From NCBI GenBank assembly GCA_017936025.1, contig JAGBGL010000141.1:1-8060 (forward strand): a stretch of 8,060 nt of DNA, in the 5' to 3' direction. The stretch comes from Bacillota bacterium. GTDB taxonomy: Bacteria; Bacillota; Clostridia; Peptostreptococcales; Anaerovoracaceae. The notes under the pieces were generated by a model. The model searched no databases. It saw nothing but the letters and a program-made list of their open reading frames with translations, and was not told the origin of the DNA. The translations under genes and the position numbers were made by a program. Shown piece after piece: positions 1 through 6,948 of this stretch (position 1 is its first letter; each line of letters opens with the position of its first letter).

Positions 1-40
1 ACTTCCTGCAATAATCAAAACAACAAATGGTCTGGGACAT
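1..40 (-). CDS. Possible 5' end of a gene running off the left edge (uncertain)
   Basis: After the stop of the EamA gene, an ATG at 40 on the minus strand opens a frame that stays open to the window edge. The 13 visible residues are MSQTICCFDYCRK, notably cysteine-rich. The ATG follows the EamA stop by about 9 nt, and there is no terminator-like hairpin between them, which would fit a third gene of the same operon. Against this, the ribosome binding site is poor (only CGGA-like bases upstream), and 13 open codons prove little. I do not recognise the product. Confidence 0.2.
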   Translation of the reverse strand, partial: MSQTICCFDYCRK

Positions 41-49
41 ATCGGTCCG

Positions 50-955
50 CTAATTCTTTTCTTCTGCGTAACACAATATCGCCAGTGCCGCAATAGTTAT
101 TATAAGCCCCGCGACAGCCAGCAGTGTCGGTATCTCCGCAAACACCAGCATTCCCATTATTGCCGCAGCGACAGGTTCTCCCCCGGAAGCCAGTATCGAC
201 ACCTTGCCTGCTTCCGCATGCTTCAGTGCAAATGTAAAGATTATATACGGCAGGATCGATGTACAGAGGGCATACCCCGCGAGGAACACCATATGGCCCG
301 CCGTCTTTTCTCCTATGTACTGCCCTGTGATTTCCCAGTCAACAAACGGGATCAGCACTACCGCCACCAGGAACACACTGTAAAATATGATCGTAAATAC
401 TCCGTATCCCCACTCCATGGTAATTTTTGAAACGATACTGTACATGGCATAGAATACGGCTGAACCCAGTCCCAGAAAAATTCCGGGCCATGTCCACCGG
501 AGCCCGTCTGCTTCCAGAATACCGCTGACCAGCAGGCATCCCAGCAAAGCAAGAGCCGCACAGAACAGTTTTTTCCCTGTCAGTTTTTCTTTGAAGATCA
601 CTGCCGCCATAAAAATTACGAACACCGGACACAGCGCCAGCAGAACCGCCGCCAGCGAAAGGCTCAGGTCTTCTATCGCCCGCACGTAGCACAGGTTCAG
701 GCCCAGCGTTCCGGTCACCCCGCAGGCAAACATGCTCCCCAGATCTTTTATTCTGATTTTCAGCAGTTCCCTGTCATACACAAACAGTCCTGCGCCCATC
801 AGCAGTGTCGCCGCCACGACGCGCGTGAACAGCATTGTCTGCGGATCCATACCGTAAGCAGACAGAGTTCTTACGAAAACTCCGGCAGTCCCCCAGAACA
901 CCCCTGCCAGCACAGGCAGTACCAGATATATTTTGCTGTTCTTATCTATAGACAT
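50..955 (-). CDS. EamA-family (DMT superfamily) transporter, 10 TM segments
   Basis: This is an integral membrane transporter of the drug/metabolite transporter superfamily, probably an exporter of a small metabolite; the substrate cannot be read from sequence. About 301 residues and ten hydrophobic segments fit two tandem EamA repeats. The first repeat opens with LPVLAGVFWGTAGVFVR (residues 13-29) and ends near IFKEKLTGKKL (120-130). The second starts near residue 157 and ends with the GGEPVAAAI...VFAE stretch (258-274). There are two adjacent ATG codons, at 958 and 955. The only ribosome binding site, GGAG, lies 3 nt from the first and 6 nt from the second, so I prefer 955. That start overlaps the stop of the upstream reductase by one base (TGATG); the 958 start would overlap by four (ATGA). 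Either way the two genes are translationally coupled. E. coli EamA (YdeD) exports cysteine and O-acetylserine, so a thiol-related cargo is a plausible inference given the neighbour, not a demonstrated one. Confidence 0.93.
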   Translation of the reverse strand: MSIDKNSKIYLVLPVLAGVFWGTAGVFVRTLSAYGMDPQTMLFTRVVAATLLMGAGLFVYDRELLKIRIKDLGSMFACGVTGTLGLNLCYVRAIEDLSLSLAAVLLALCPVFVIFMAAVIFKEKLTGKKLFCAALALLGCLLVSGILEADGLRWTWPGIFLGLGSAVFYAMYSIVSKITMEWGYGVFTIIFYSVFLVAVVLIPFVDWEITGQYIGEKTAGHMVFLAGYALCTSILPYIIFTFALKHAEAGKVSILASGGEPVAAAIMGMLVFAEIPTLLAVAGLIITIAALAILCYAEEKN

Positions 956-2652
956 CATATTCTCCAGTTACGACCGCAAGCCTCTGCTGTTTCCAGCAGG
1001 CACCGTTCATTCACAACTGTATCGTACAATCTGAACCCTCCGGCGAAATTGTACGCGTCATAACCATGGCCAGTCAGTATCCTGCACGCAATGTAACTCC
1101 GCACTCCGCTCTCGCAGAGAACATATACCGGTTTTCCTTCAGGGATCTCTTCCAGCCGGTCCCTCAATTCATCTACCGGAATATTGCGGAAGCCATCTAT
1201 ATGGGCAAATGCAAATTCTTCCGGAGTTCTCGCATCAAGAAGTGTCACGCTTCCGTCACGAGGAAGTCTCTTTACATCCTCCAGATACCACTGCTTCAGC
1301 AGTCCTTCTGAAATGTTTTCTATCATGAATCCTGCCATGTTTACAGGATCTTTAGCAGAAGAATACGGAGGTGCATACGCCAGATCCAGATCTTTCAGTT
1401 CTGTCGCTTTCATTCCTGCTCTCAGTGCTGTCGCAATGACATCGATGCGCTTGTCAACTCCCGCGCGGCCTACAGCCTGGGCGCCGATCAGTCTGTAAGT
1501 TTCTTTTTCGAATACTACTTTCAGCATCATCAGGCTTCCACCCGGATAATATCCCGCATGGCTCATAGGTGAAAGGATCACTTTATCGACATCGAGTCCC
1601 ACTCTGCGCGCGGCTGCTTCGCTCAAGCCTGTCGCCGCTGCCGTCAGATCGAACACCTTTATTACAGAGCTTCCCTGCGCCCCTGTATACACACTGCTTC
1701 TGCCGCAGATATTGTCCGCTGCGATACGGCCCTGTTTATTAGCCGGACCGGCCAGCGACACCAGCGCATATTCGTCTGTTACGAAATTCTTTACCTGCAC
1801 CGCATCACCAACTGCATATATATCTTTTACGGACGTCTCCATCCTGTCATTCACAACGATACTGCCCTTGATACCCAGCTCCAGCCCTGCCGATTCGGCC
1901 AGCGCAGTATCCGGAGCCACACCGATTGCCAGCACTGCCATATCAGTTTTGAGGACTGTTCCATCTTCCAGGACAACTTCCATCTGTCCGCCATTTTCTC
2001 TGACTTCCGCCAGATTGTTTCCCAGTACCAGATCGATCCCGTGCCTGCGGACTTCCGCATGGAGAAAAGAAGCCATATCCATGTCGAATGGATTCATCAG
2101 CTGTGCCGGCCTCTGTGCGATAGAGACTTCCATGCCCAGCTCTCTTAAGTTTTCGGCCAGTTCCAGACCAATGAAGCCGCCGCCTGCAATGACTGCTGAT
2201 TTCGGCCGGTTATCTTTTATATACTCGTCGATTCTGAATGTGTCTTCCACTGTACGCAGAGTGAATACTCTGTCCAGATCCGACCCCGGTATCCCTGCCG
2301 TCACAGGTCTCGCCCCCGGTGATAACAGAAGCTTGTCATATCCGTCGTCGAACTCTTCGCCGTTCTTCAGGTCCCTTACCCTAACAGTTTTCTGCCCGGG
2401 ATCGATAGAAACAACTTCATGCAGGACTTTCATATCAATGCGGAATCGGGAGTAAAAGCTTTCAGGTGTCTGTAAAGTCAGTTCTTCAGGGTCTTCGATC
2501 ACCCCGCCTACATAATACGGAAGTCCGCAGTTCGCATATGAAACATGGCCGGAACGTTCATAAACAGTGATCTCTGCCTGTTCGTCCAGTCTGCGTATTC
2601 TTGCCGCTGCAGTAGCACCGCCTGCTACGCCTCCTACGATTATAACTTTCAT
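955..2652 (-). CDS. CoA-disulfide / persulfide reductase with C-terminal rhodanese domain (CoADR-RHD type)
   Basis: This is a cytoplasmic FAD enzyme of the pyridine nucleotide-disulfide oxidoreductase family, single-cysteine subgroup. Known members reduce CoA disulfide, or persulfides and polysulfides, with NAD(P)H. The FAD fold starts at residue 3 with VGGVAGG (6-12). The active-site cysteine is C42 in SYANCGLPYYVGG (38-50). The NAD(P)H motif is AGGGFIGLELAENL (156-169), and the second FAD motif is IYAVGDAV (278-285). The dimerisation domain carries SHAGYYPG (364-371) and AYAPPYSSAKDP (425-436); its tyrosines match those that complete the active site in CoA-disulfide reductases. From about 452 a rhodanese domain follows, with LLDARTPEEF (471-480) and the loop CESGVRS, giving a probable catalytic C513. 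The 565-residue length and both cysteines match the Bacillus anthracis CoADR-RHD layout. The start at 2652 has AAGGCGG 8 nt upstream. The family also includes NADH-dependent persulfide reductases, and I cannot choose between CoA disulfide and persulfide as substrate. It is the first gene of an operon with the EamA gene. Confidence 0.93.
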   Translation of the reverse strand: MKVIIVGGVAGGATAAARIRRLDEQAEITVYERSGHVSYANCGLPYYVGGVIEDPEELTLQTPESFYSRFRIDMKVLHEVVSIDPGQKTVRVRDLKNGEEFDDGYDKLLLSPGARPVTAGIPGSDLDRVFTLRTVEDTFRIDEYIKDNRPKSAVIAGGGFIGLELAENLRELGMEVSIAQRPAQLMNPFDMDMASFLHAEVRRHGIDLVLGNNLAEVRENGGQMEVVLEDGTVLKTDMAVLAIGVAPDTALAESAGLELGIKGSIVVNDRMETSVKDIYAVGDAVQVKNFVTDEYALVSLAGPANKQGRIAADNICGRSSVYTGAQGSSVIKVFDLTAAATGLSEAAARRVGLDVDKVILSPMSHAGYYPGGSLMMLKVVFEKETYRLIGAQAVGRAGVDKRIDVIATALRAGMKATELKDLDLAYAPPYSSAKDPVNMAGFMIENISEGLLKQWYLEDVKRLPRDGSVTLLDARTPEEFAFAHIDGFRNIPVDELRDRLEEIPEGKPVYVLCESGVRSYIACRILTGHGYDAYNFAGGFRLYDTVVNERCLLETAEACGRNWRI

Positions 2653-2680
2653 ATCCTGGTCCGCCTTTCCGTTTTCTTTT

Positions 2681-2686
2681 ATTATA
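2681..2686 (-). promoter_or_regulatory. Probable -10 box of the reductase-EamA operon promoter
   Basis: A perfect TATAAT lies on the minus strand, 28 bp upstream of the reductase start codon, in an AT-rich stretch between the permease terminator and the gene. The -35 region is weak: at 16-18 bp spacing the best hexamers match TTGACA at only 3 of 6 positions. The promoter may therefore need an activator or be modest in strength. The leader would be about 22 nt, too short for a riboswitch. Confidence 0.55.
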
Positions 2687-2741
2687 CCTTATTTACAGCA
2701 TTTATGTATTTTATATTCCACATAACCCTGATATGAAACAT

Positions 2742-2776
2742 AAAAAAGAACCCGGTTCTTTAACGGAACCGGGTCC
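2742..2776 (-). terminator. Rho-independent terminator of the amino acid permease gene
   Basis: On the minus strand, an 11-bp stem (GGACCCGGTTC with GAACCGGGTTC, one G-U pair) encloses a 7-nt loop and is followed by six T residues. It begins 16 nt after the permease stop codon. It separates the permease from the reductase operon, which therefore needs its own promoter. Confidence 0.93.
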
Positions 2777-2792
2777 AATTAACGCTTTTCAA

Positions 2793-4439
2793 TTATTCGT
2801 CGTCATCAGGAATAGGGTCGATCTTCTTACCTACCAGGAAGCAGATCACGCATAATACCAGCATGATTGCGCCTACCCAAGTTGCAACTGTGATCATCAG
2901 TGACCAGTTACTGATCAGGCCGGAACCATACAGATCCAGATAGTATTCAGGACCCCAGTCAGCTTCGTACCATCTCAGGAAGAAGGATCCCAGGAATGCG
3001 ATAGCACCGAAGATCAGGAAGAAGTATCCGAATCTTACGATATCGCCTTTTGCCAGACCTGTCTTTTCATTCACAGGATACAGCAGTGGGTTTTCCACAG
3101 CCAGACCGCCGTATACTTTCTTACAGAAGATATACATGATCAGAGCGAACAGGATCAGAACGTATCCCAGCAGGAAGTATTCTGTACCGTTCAGCAGCAG
3201 ACCAACGATACCGATGATCAGCATTGCGATTACGATATAGTAAGGGGAAATCTTGCCTTTTACATAGTACAGGTCGCCTCTCTTTTCAACCGGATACAGT
3301 TTTCTCAGTTTCAGGAATGCAACTGCAAAGCCTGCATAGCAGATGAACAGCAGTGGAGACAGGATGATTACCAGAATTTCGAAGTCCAGGTTTACCAGAA
3401 CCAGGTTCAGTGCAGCCAGGATAACGATTGGCCATACAGGAACTTTTCTGTTCTTGGAAACGGAAGACAGGAATTTAGGGCACAGGTGGTCTTTACCCAG
3501 AACCATGAAAGATCTGGAAGCAGTTGCTGTTGTTGCGTTCAGCAGAGCCAGCTGAGAGATAACAGCTACTACCATGAATGCCATACCAGCCCATTTACCA
3601 ACATGTGTAAACAGAACTGTGGAGTAGTCGATAGTTGTTCCCCATTCATACCAAGGGCCAACGGATACGATACCGCCAATTGTTGGCAGGATGTAGCACA
3701 GACCGATCAGTACGATACAGAGTTTCATTCCTTTAGGAATGATCTGTGGGTTTTCGATTTCTCCGCCCAGGTTAGCGATCGCAGTAAATCCGCAGAACAT
3801 CCAAACGCCTACAGCGATACCAACGCCTAAGCTGGACATTGCGCCTGCTTCAGTATTCATGAATGGATCGAACGGATTGTTTTCCCAGTTGATGATACCA
3901 ACGATAGCTACAGCCATGAATGCAACTACGATGATAACTGTAAATATTGTGTTCAGAATATTAGCTTCCTGTACACCCAGCAGGTTAACTACCGTAAATA
4001 CCAGGATGATTACAGCCTTAACAATGAACGCAACTGTTGGTGTCATTGCTATGTACATTCCGATATAGTCTGTTGCCAGAACGATGTAGGATGCACCTGT
4101 CAGGTACCATGCTACAGCCATCCACAGACCGAATGCGTATCCCCAGAATTCTCCGAAAGCCATCTTAACCCATACATATGGACCTGAGTCAACAGGAGCC
4201 AGGTTAGTCAGCTCGGATACATACAGTCCCATTGGCAGCGCCCACATCAGAGGGATAACTACCAGCAGAAGCAGTGTCATGCCGGGACCGGAAGTTGGGA
4301 TAATGGATTCAACACCAAAAGCTCCGCCGGAGCAAGCACAGTAAATAAAGAATACTACGCCCAGCAGTGAGAATTTGGTCTTTTTCAGATCAGGCATAAC
4401 GTCAGTTAAAACCTGTCCGCCTTCGTACTTAACTTTCAT
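2793..4439 (-). CDS. APC-superfamily amino acid permease with extended C-terminus
   Basis: This is a polytopic amino acid transporter of the amino acid-polyamine-organocation superfamily; the substrate is unknown. TM1 (about 22-48) contains the unwound glycine motif SGGAFGVE (37-44), which binds the amino-acid backbone in this superfamily. The PVDSGPYVWVKMAFG stretch (82-96) is typical of the TM2-3 region. TM6 holds WMFCGFTAIANLGGEIENPQ (213-232), the usual F-x-G...GEIENPQ signature. At 548 residues it exceeds the usual 430-500. After the core, a hydrophilic linker (440-467) is followed by two extra hydrophobic segments (about 468-488 and 511-536) and an acidic tail ending DDDE. The start at 4439 has GGAGGT with a 6-nt spacer. 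Codons often end in T (GCT, GTT, GGT, ACT), unlike the neighbours, which suggests strong expression. It stands alone between two terminators with a near-consensus promoter. Uptake of a fermentable amino acid, or substrate/product exchange, is a reasonable guess. Confidence 0.93.
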   Translation of the reverse strand: MKVKYEGGQVLTDVMPDLKKTKFSLLGVVFFIYCACSGGAFGVESIIPTSGPGMTLLLLVVIPLMWALPMGLYVSELTNLAPVDSGPYVWVKMAFGEFWGYAFGLWMAVAWYLTGASYIVLATDYIGMYIAMTPTVAFIVKAVIILVFTVVNLLGVQEANILNTIFTVIIVVAFMAVAIVGIINWENNPFDPFMNTEAGAMSSLGVGIAVGVWMFCGFTAIANLGGEIENPQIIPKGMKLCIVLIGLCYILPTIGGIVSVGPWYEWGTTIDYSTVLFTHVGKWAGMAFMVVAVISQLALLNATTATASRSFMVLGKDHLCPKFLSSVSKNRKVPVWPIVILAALNLVLVNLDFEILVIILSPLLFICYAGFAVAFLKLRKLYPVEKRGDLYYVKGKISPYYIVIAMLIIGIVGLLLNGTEYFLLGYVLILFALIMYIFCKKVYGGLAVENPLLYPVNEKTGLAKGDIVRFGYFFLIFGAIAFLGSFFLRWYEADWGPEYYLDLYGSGLISNWSLMITVATWVGAIMLVLCVICFLVGKKIDPIPDDDE

Positions 4440-4445
4440 AGTACT

Positions 4446-4451
4446 ACCTCC
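4446..4451 (-). promoter_or_regulatory. Strong ribosome binding site of the permease gene
   Basis: GGAGGT on the minus strand, 6 nt before the ATG at 4439, is close to the ideal Shine-Dalgarno sequence and spacing. It fixes the start codon. Confidence 0.85.
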
Positions 4452-4474
4452 AAAATAAAAATAATTGCAAAGCC

Positions 4475-4503
4475 ATTATAGCACCAATTTAGATCCGTGT
4501 ATA
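4475..4503 (-). promoter_or_regulatory. Sigma-A-type promoter of the permease gene
   Basis: On the minus strand a TATACA -35 box (4498-4503, 4 of 6 matches) is separated by 17 bp from a perfect TATAAT -10 box (4475-4480). A-rich tracts lie just upstream of the -35 (AAAAAAG) and could act as an UP element. Transcription would start near 4468, giving a leader of about 28 nt. No operator dyad is evident. Confidence 0.75.
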
Positions 4504-4551
4504 CTTTTTTCATTAAATTCGTATAAAAATAAATCCGTCCCGTAAATACAC

Positions 4552-4577
4552 AAAAAGCTCCCGGTAAATCCGGGAGC
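4552..4577 (-). terminator. Rho-independent terminator of the MerR-MFS operon
   Basis: On the minus strand, a perfect 8-bp stem (GCTCCCGG with CCGGGAGC) with a 5-nt loop is followed by TTTTT. It starts 10 nt after the MFS stop codon. It ends the MerR-MFS operon before the permease promoter. Confidence 0.92.
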
Positions 4578-4587
4578 CCAAAGTGCT

Positions 4588-5952
4588 TTAAACATGCTTC
4601 CGCGTCAGTGACATGAATATACCTGCCGCACAGAGCACAGTAAATATTATAAATGCAGTATGGATAGTTCCAATCAGCTGAACAGGTGTTACCTCATATA
4701 ACGAGACATTTCCTATAGATCCGCTTACAACCAGCGTAATGATCGCCATCCCTGATGACTGTCCTGTAGTTCTCATTGTCGCCAGAATAGAATTTGCCAC
4801 TCCGAATTTAGCCGGCGGAACGCAGCCCATTATTACATTGGTGTTAGGCGATGAGAAGAATGCTATCCCTATCCCTGCAAGCGCAAGTGCTGCAATTACA
4901 AGGGCCAGAGGTGTTGTATCTTTTATGAAAACAAAGAACAGCAATGCCAGCGCACACATCCCCATCCCTGCGGAAGCCAGCTTGTATGGCGCGATTTTGT
5001 CCGACAGTTTTCCCATTCTAGGAGACAGGATCGCCATAAAGAATGGTTGTGTAATAAGAATTATGCCTGCAATCTGAGAAGAAAATCCCATAACAACCTG
5101 CAGATAAATCGACACCAGATATCCCAGTGCAAACGTTGCGCTATAGTTGAACAGCGCTGTCAGGTTGGACAATGTGTATGTCATATTGCTTTTGAAGATA
5201 CGTACATCGATCATCGGGTTTTCAGCTTTCAGTTCTGTCTTAACATACAAGAAGCCGGCTGCAAGAGAAACCGCAATAAACACCCATCCGAATCTAATCG
5301 AATTGAACGATGTCAGTCCGTATATAAATGTAGCAATCATAACTACATACAGAATGTTTCCTGTCACATCCTGCTTCAGATCAGTTGCTTCCACGACATC
5401 CCTGTCTACGCCTTTCAGAACCACAGTCAGTGCAAAAATGCTCACGCATGCGCCAAAGGCGAATATTGCCTGCCAGCCCAGCCAGTTGTTGAGAATTCCG
5501 CCCAAGACAGGTCCCATCGCAAGACCCACATATGTTCCGGAAGTAACAAGTCCTATTGCCTTTCCGCGCTCTTTTCCCGGGAAAACACTGATCGCGATCG
5601 GCATATTAGTCGCAAAGATCATGGAAGCCGCTATGCCCTGCACCACGCGCAGCACAAGCAATGCTGCCGCATTCGGCGCGAAGATCGTCGCTATGGAAAC
5701 TATGCCGAATCCGGCTACGCCTATTACCAGAATCCTGCGACGTCCTGTACTGTCCGCCAATTTTCCGAACGGTGTAGAAAAAGCTGCTATTACCAGCGTG
5801 TACAAAGTTACGATCCAGCCAACTCCGGCCGCACCCATATTAAAGTAATTACCCATGCTCGGGATCGCCAGGTTGAGTGCACTTCCGGCAAAAGTCGTAA
5901 CAAACGCCGTGCTGACACCAACAACAATGGCGGATTTCTGTGCTTTACTCAT
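4588..5952 (-). CDS. MFS multidrug exporter, DHA2/EmrB-like
   Basis: This is a proton-coupled major facilitator efflux pump of the inner membrane. It has about 454 residues with 12-14 hydrophobic segments, as in the drug:H+ antiporter-2 group. Visible signatures are motif A in the loop after TM2 (GKLADSTGRRR, 63-73), the LRVVQG motif B in TM4 (R102, G106), and the antiporter motif C in TM5 (GLAMGPVLGG, 143-152). The TM7-8 loop holds ENPMIDVRIFKS, common in this group. A longer frame starts at 5961, but its ATG directly abuts the only ribosome binding site (AAAGGA), leaving no spacer. The ATG at 5952, 9 nt from it, yields MSKAQKSAIV and is the likelier start. It lies 53 nt after the stop of the MerR gene with no hairpin between, so the two are probably co-transcribed and the pump ligand-inducible. 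This resembles the pairing of Bmr with BmrR in Bacillus. The drug spectrum cannot be read from sequence. Confidence 0.93.
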   Translation of the reverse strand: MSKAQKSAIVVGVSTAFVTTFAGSALNLAIPSMGNYFNMGAAGVGWIVTLYTLVIAAFSTPFGKLADSTGRRRILVIGVAGFGIVSIATIFAPNAAALLVLRVVQGIAASMIFATNMPIAISVFPGKERGKAIGLVTSGTYVGLAMGPVLGGILNNWLGWQAIFAFGACVSIFALTVVLKGVDRDVVEATDLKQDVTGNILYVVMIATFIYGLTSFNSIRFGWVFIAVSLAAGFLYVKTELKAENPMIDVRIFKSNMTYTLSNLTALFNYSATFALGYLVSIYLQVVMGFSSQIAGIILITQPFFMAILSPRMGKLSDKIAPYKLASAGMGMCALALLFFVFIKDTTPLALVIAALALAGIGIAFFSSPNTNVIMGCVPPAKFGVANSILATMRTTGQSSGMAIITLVVSGSIGNVSLYEVTPVQLIGTIHTAFIIFTVLCAAGIFMSLTRKHV

Positions 5953-6005
5953 GCAAAACATTCCTTTTCTTTTATTGCTTTTTTAGTTAATATTTTCATT
6001 TTTTC

Positions 6006-6827
6006 TTATATTATACCGCTTACAGGAATCTCTATAATCGTAACGTATTCTTCTGCTCTTTTCGTATCGATATAGTCAATAGCATAAGTTTCGATTATCT
6101 CTCCGTTAATCGCAAAGTTTCTCTGCTTTATATATTCCATCAGCCTGTCATATGTGCCGTCAATACCTTCTGTTCTGCCTGTATAACAGGTCCTCACATA
6201 CCGGCCTGCCGGGATAATTTTCACGGAAGCATATGATGGCTTCCCGATACACATATTGCCTATGTGTTTTGTAGTGCTGTAATTCCCTCTGATTACAGCC
6301 TCGCGGTCCTTTATTCCTATATAATCACCCATGTGCTGGAAGTGATTATTATAAAGGGCATTACTCAGGCTTCTGATTTTGACCTCATATTCATCATCAT
6401 TTTCTACCGTATCATCCACTATCAGAGCATAACGTTCCTCTAGATCAACGACCTGTATTTCGTCACTGAATTCACTATTGCTGCTCTTCTTAAGATTATC
6501 AATGTTATGAACGATACGTTTTTCAATGTTCTTAAGCGCTTCAATATTCTCGTGAAGCTTTACAAGCTGCTTCTCATACAGTTCCAGAGTTCCCTCTACC
6601 GTACGGTTATCAAACTGCTCTTTGATTTCTTCCAGCGACATATCAAAATGACGCAGGTACTGGATCGCATCAAGAAACAGAAAGTCTTTATAGCTGTAAT
6701 ACCGGTATCCGGTTTCTTTATTTATATGAGACGGTTTTAAAAGATCGATTTTATCGTAGTACCGCAGTGTGTGCGGGGAAATAAAGTTAAGCTTCGCCAT
6801 TTCCCCAATTGAATAAAATTCTTTCAT
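6006..6827 (-). CDS. MerR-family transcriptional regulator with GyrI/BmrR-like ligand-binding domain
   Basis: This is a DNA-binding activator of the multidrug-sensing MerR branch. Residues 4-72 form the winged-helix domain: YSIGEMAKL, then HTLRYYDKIDLLKPS (19-33), then GYRYYSYKDF (40-49). A dimerising coiled coil (about 76-117) links it to a C-terminal effector domain (about 122-273) of the GyrI-like type. The 273-residue length matches BmrR (278). E246 in GEIIETYAIDY sits near where BmrR has its buried drug-binding E253, so a cationic hydrophobic ligand is possible; this is by-eye alignment only. The start at 6827 has GGAG 10 nt upstream. The gene precedes the MFS pump in the same operon and lies opposite an EamA transporter across a promoter with the MerR hallmark 19-bp spacer. 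Activation of the EamA gene and autoregulation of its own operon are inferred. Confidence 0.94.
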   Translation of the reverse strand: MKEFYSIGEMAKLNFISPHTLRYYDKIDLLKPSHINKETGYRYYSYKDFLFLDAIQYLRHFDMSLEEIKEQFDNRTVEGTLELYEKQLVKLHENIEALKNIEKRIVHNIDNLKKSSNSEFSDEIQVVDLEERYALIVDDTVENDDEYEVKIRSLSNALYNNHFQHMGDYIGIKDREAVIRGNYSTTKHIGNMCIGKPSYASVKIIPAGRYVRTCYTGRTEGIDGTYDRLMEYIKQRNFAINGEIIETYAIDYIDTKRAEEYVTIIEIPVSGII

Positions 6828-6842
6828 TTTTTATTTTCTCCA

Positions 6843-6873
6843 TTGACTTTAGAGCCACTCTAAGATTTATAAT
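6843..6873 (+). promoter_or_regulatory. MerR-type promoter (19-bp spacer) driving the EamA gene
   Basis: A TTGACT -35 box (6843-6848, 5 of 6) and a perfect TATAAT -10 box (6868-6873) are separated by 19 bp, 2 bp longer than the sigma-A optimum. This elongated spacer with an internal dyad is the hallmark of promoters activated by MerR proteins, which bind the spacer and distort it so that RNA polymerase can use both boxes. Transcription would start near 6880 and give a leader of about 69 nt. Confidence 0.85.
6849..6863. promoter_or_regulatory. MerR operator dyad TTAGAG-CCA-CTCTAA
   Basis: A perfect 6-bp inverted repeat with a 3-bp centre starts at the base right after the -35 box, as in the mer promoter. 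The half-site resembles the CTTAGAG/CTCTAAG sites known for other Gram-positive MerR proteins. It also lies about 7-21 bp downstream of the predicted start of the regulator transcript, so binding could repress or tune the regulator itself. Confidence 0.8.
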
Positions 6874-6876
6874 TAT

Positions 6877-6905
6877 ATTAAACCATAAATATTTATTACA
6901 ATCAA
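6877..6905 (-). promoter_or_regulatory. Promoter of the MerR-MFS operon
   Basis: On the minus strand TTGATT (6900-6905) is separated by 17 bp from TTTAAT (6877-6882), which is preceded by an extended TGG. An overlapping alternative is TTGTAA (6896-6901), 18 bp, TATAAT (6872-6877). Both give a start close to 6865-6870, just upstream of the operator dyad. The -10 boxes of the two divergent promoters are within a few bases of each other, so the polymerases would compete. Confidence 0.65.
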
Positions 6906-6910
6906 CATTC

Positions 6911-6948
6911 AAAGGAGGATATGCGGCACCTGCGCCGCACGACTAATC
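6911..6948 (+). promoter_or_regulatory. Distant ribosome binding site with intervening hairpin before the EamA start
   Basis: AAAGGAGG (6911-6918) is an excellent Shine-Dalgarno sequence, but the EamA start codon is 30 nt further on, too far for normal initiation. Between them, TGCGGC (6922-6927) pairs perfectly with GCCGCA (6934-6939) around a 6-nt loop. Folding would bring the effective distance to about 12 nt. The hairpin would also hide an out-of-frame ATG at 6921, which is only 2 nt from the AGGAGG. Confidence 0.55.

Noticed and set aside
1712..2455. 247-codon open frame antisense to the reductase gene
   Set aside because: It is a Ser/Thr/Pro-rich low-complexity translation, a typical shadow of the GC-biased codons of the real gene.
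5047..6075. 342-codon open frame on the plus strand, antisense to the MFS gene
   Set aside because: It is rich in Cys, His, Arg, Gln and Ser with no recognisable domain and no ribosome binding site. The opposite frame has full MFS motifs.
6885..6896. Perfect 12-bp palindrome ATAAATATTTAT within the spacer of the merR promoter
   Set aside because: It consists only of A and T in a very AT-rich region, so chance is likely, and there is no loop for an RNA hairpin. The GC-containing dyad at 6849-6863 is the better operator.
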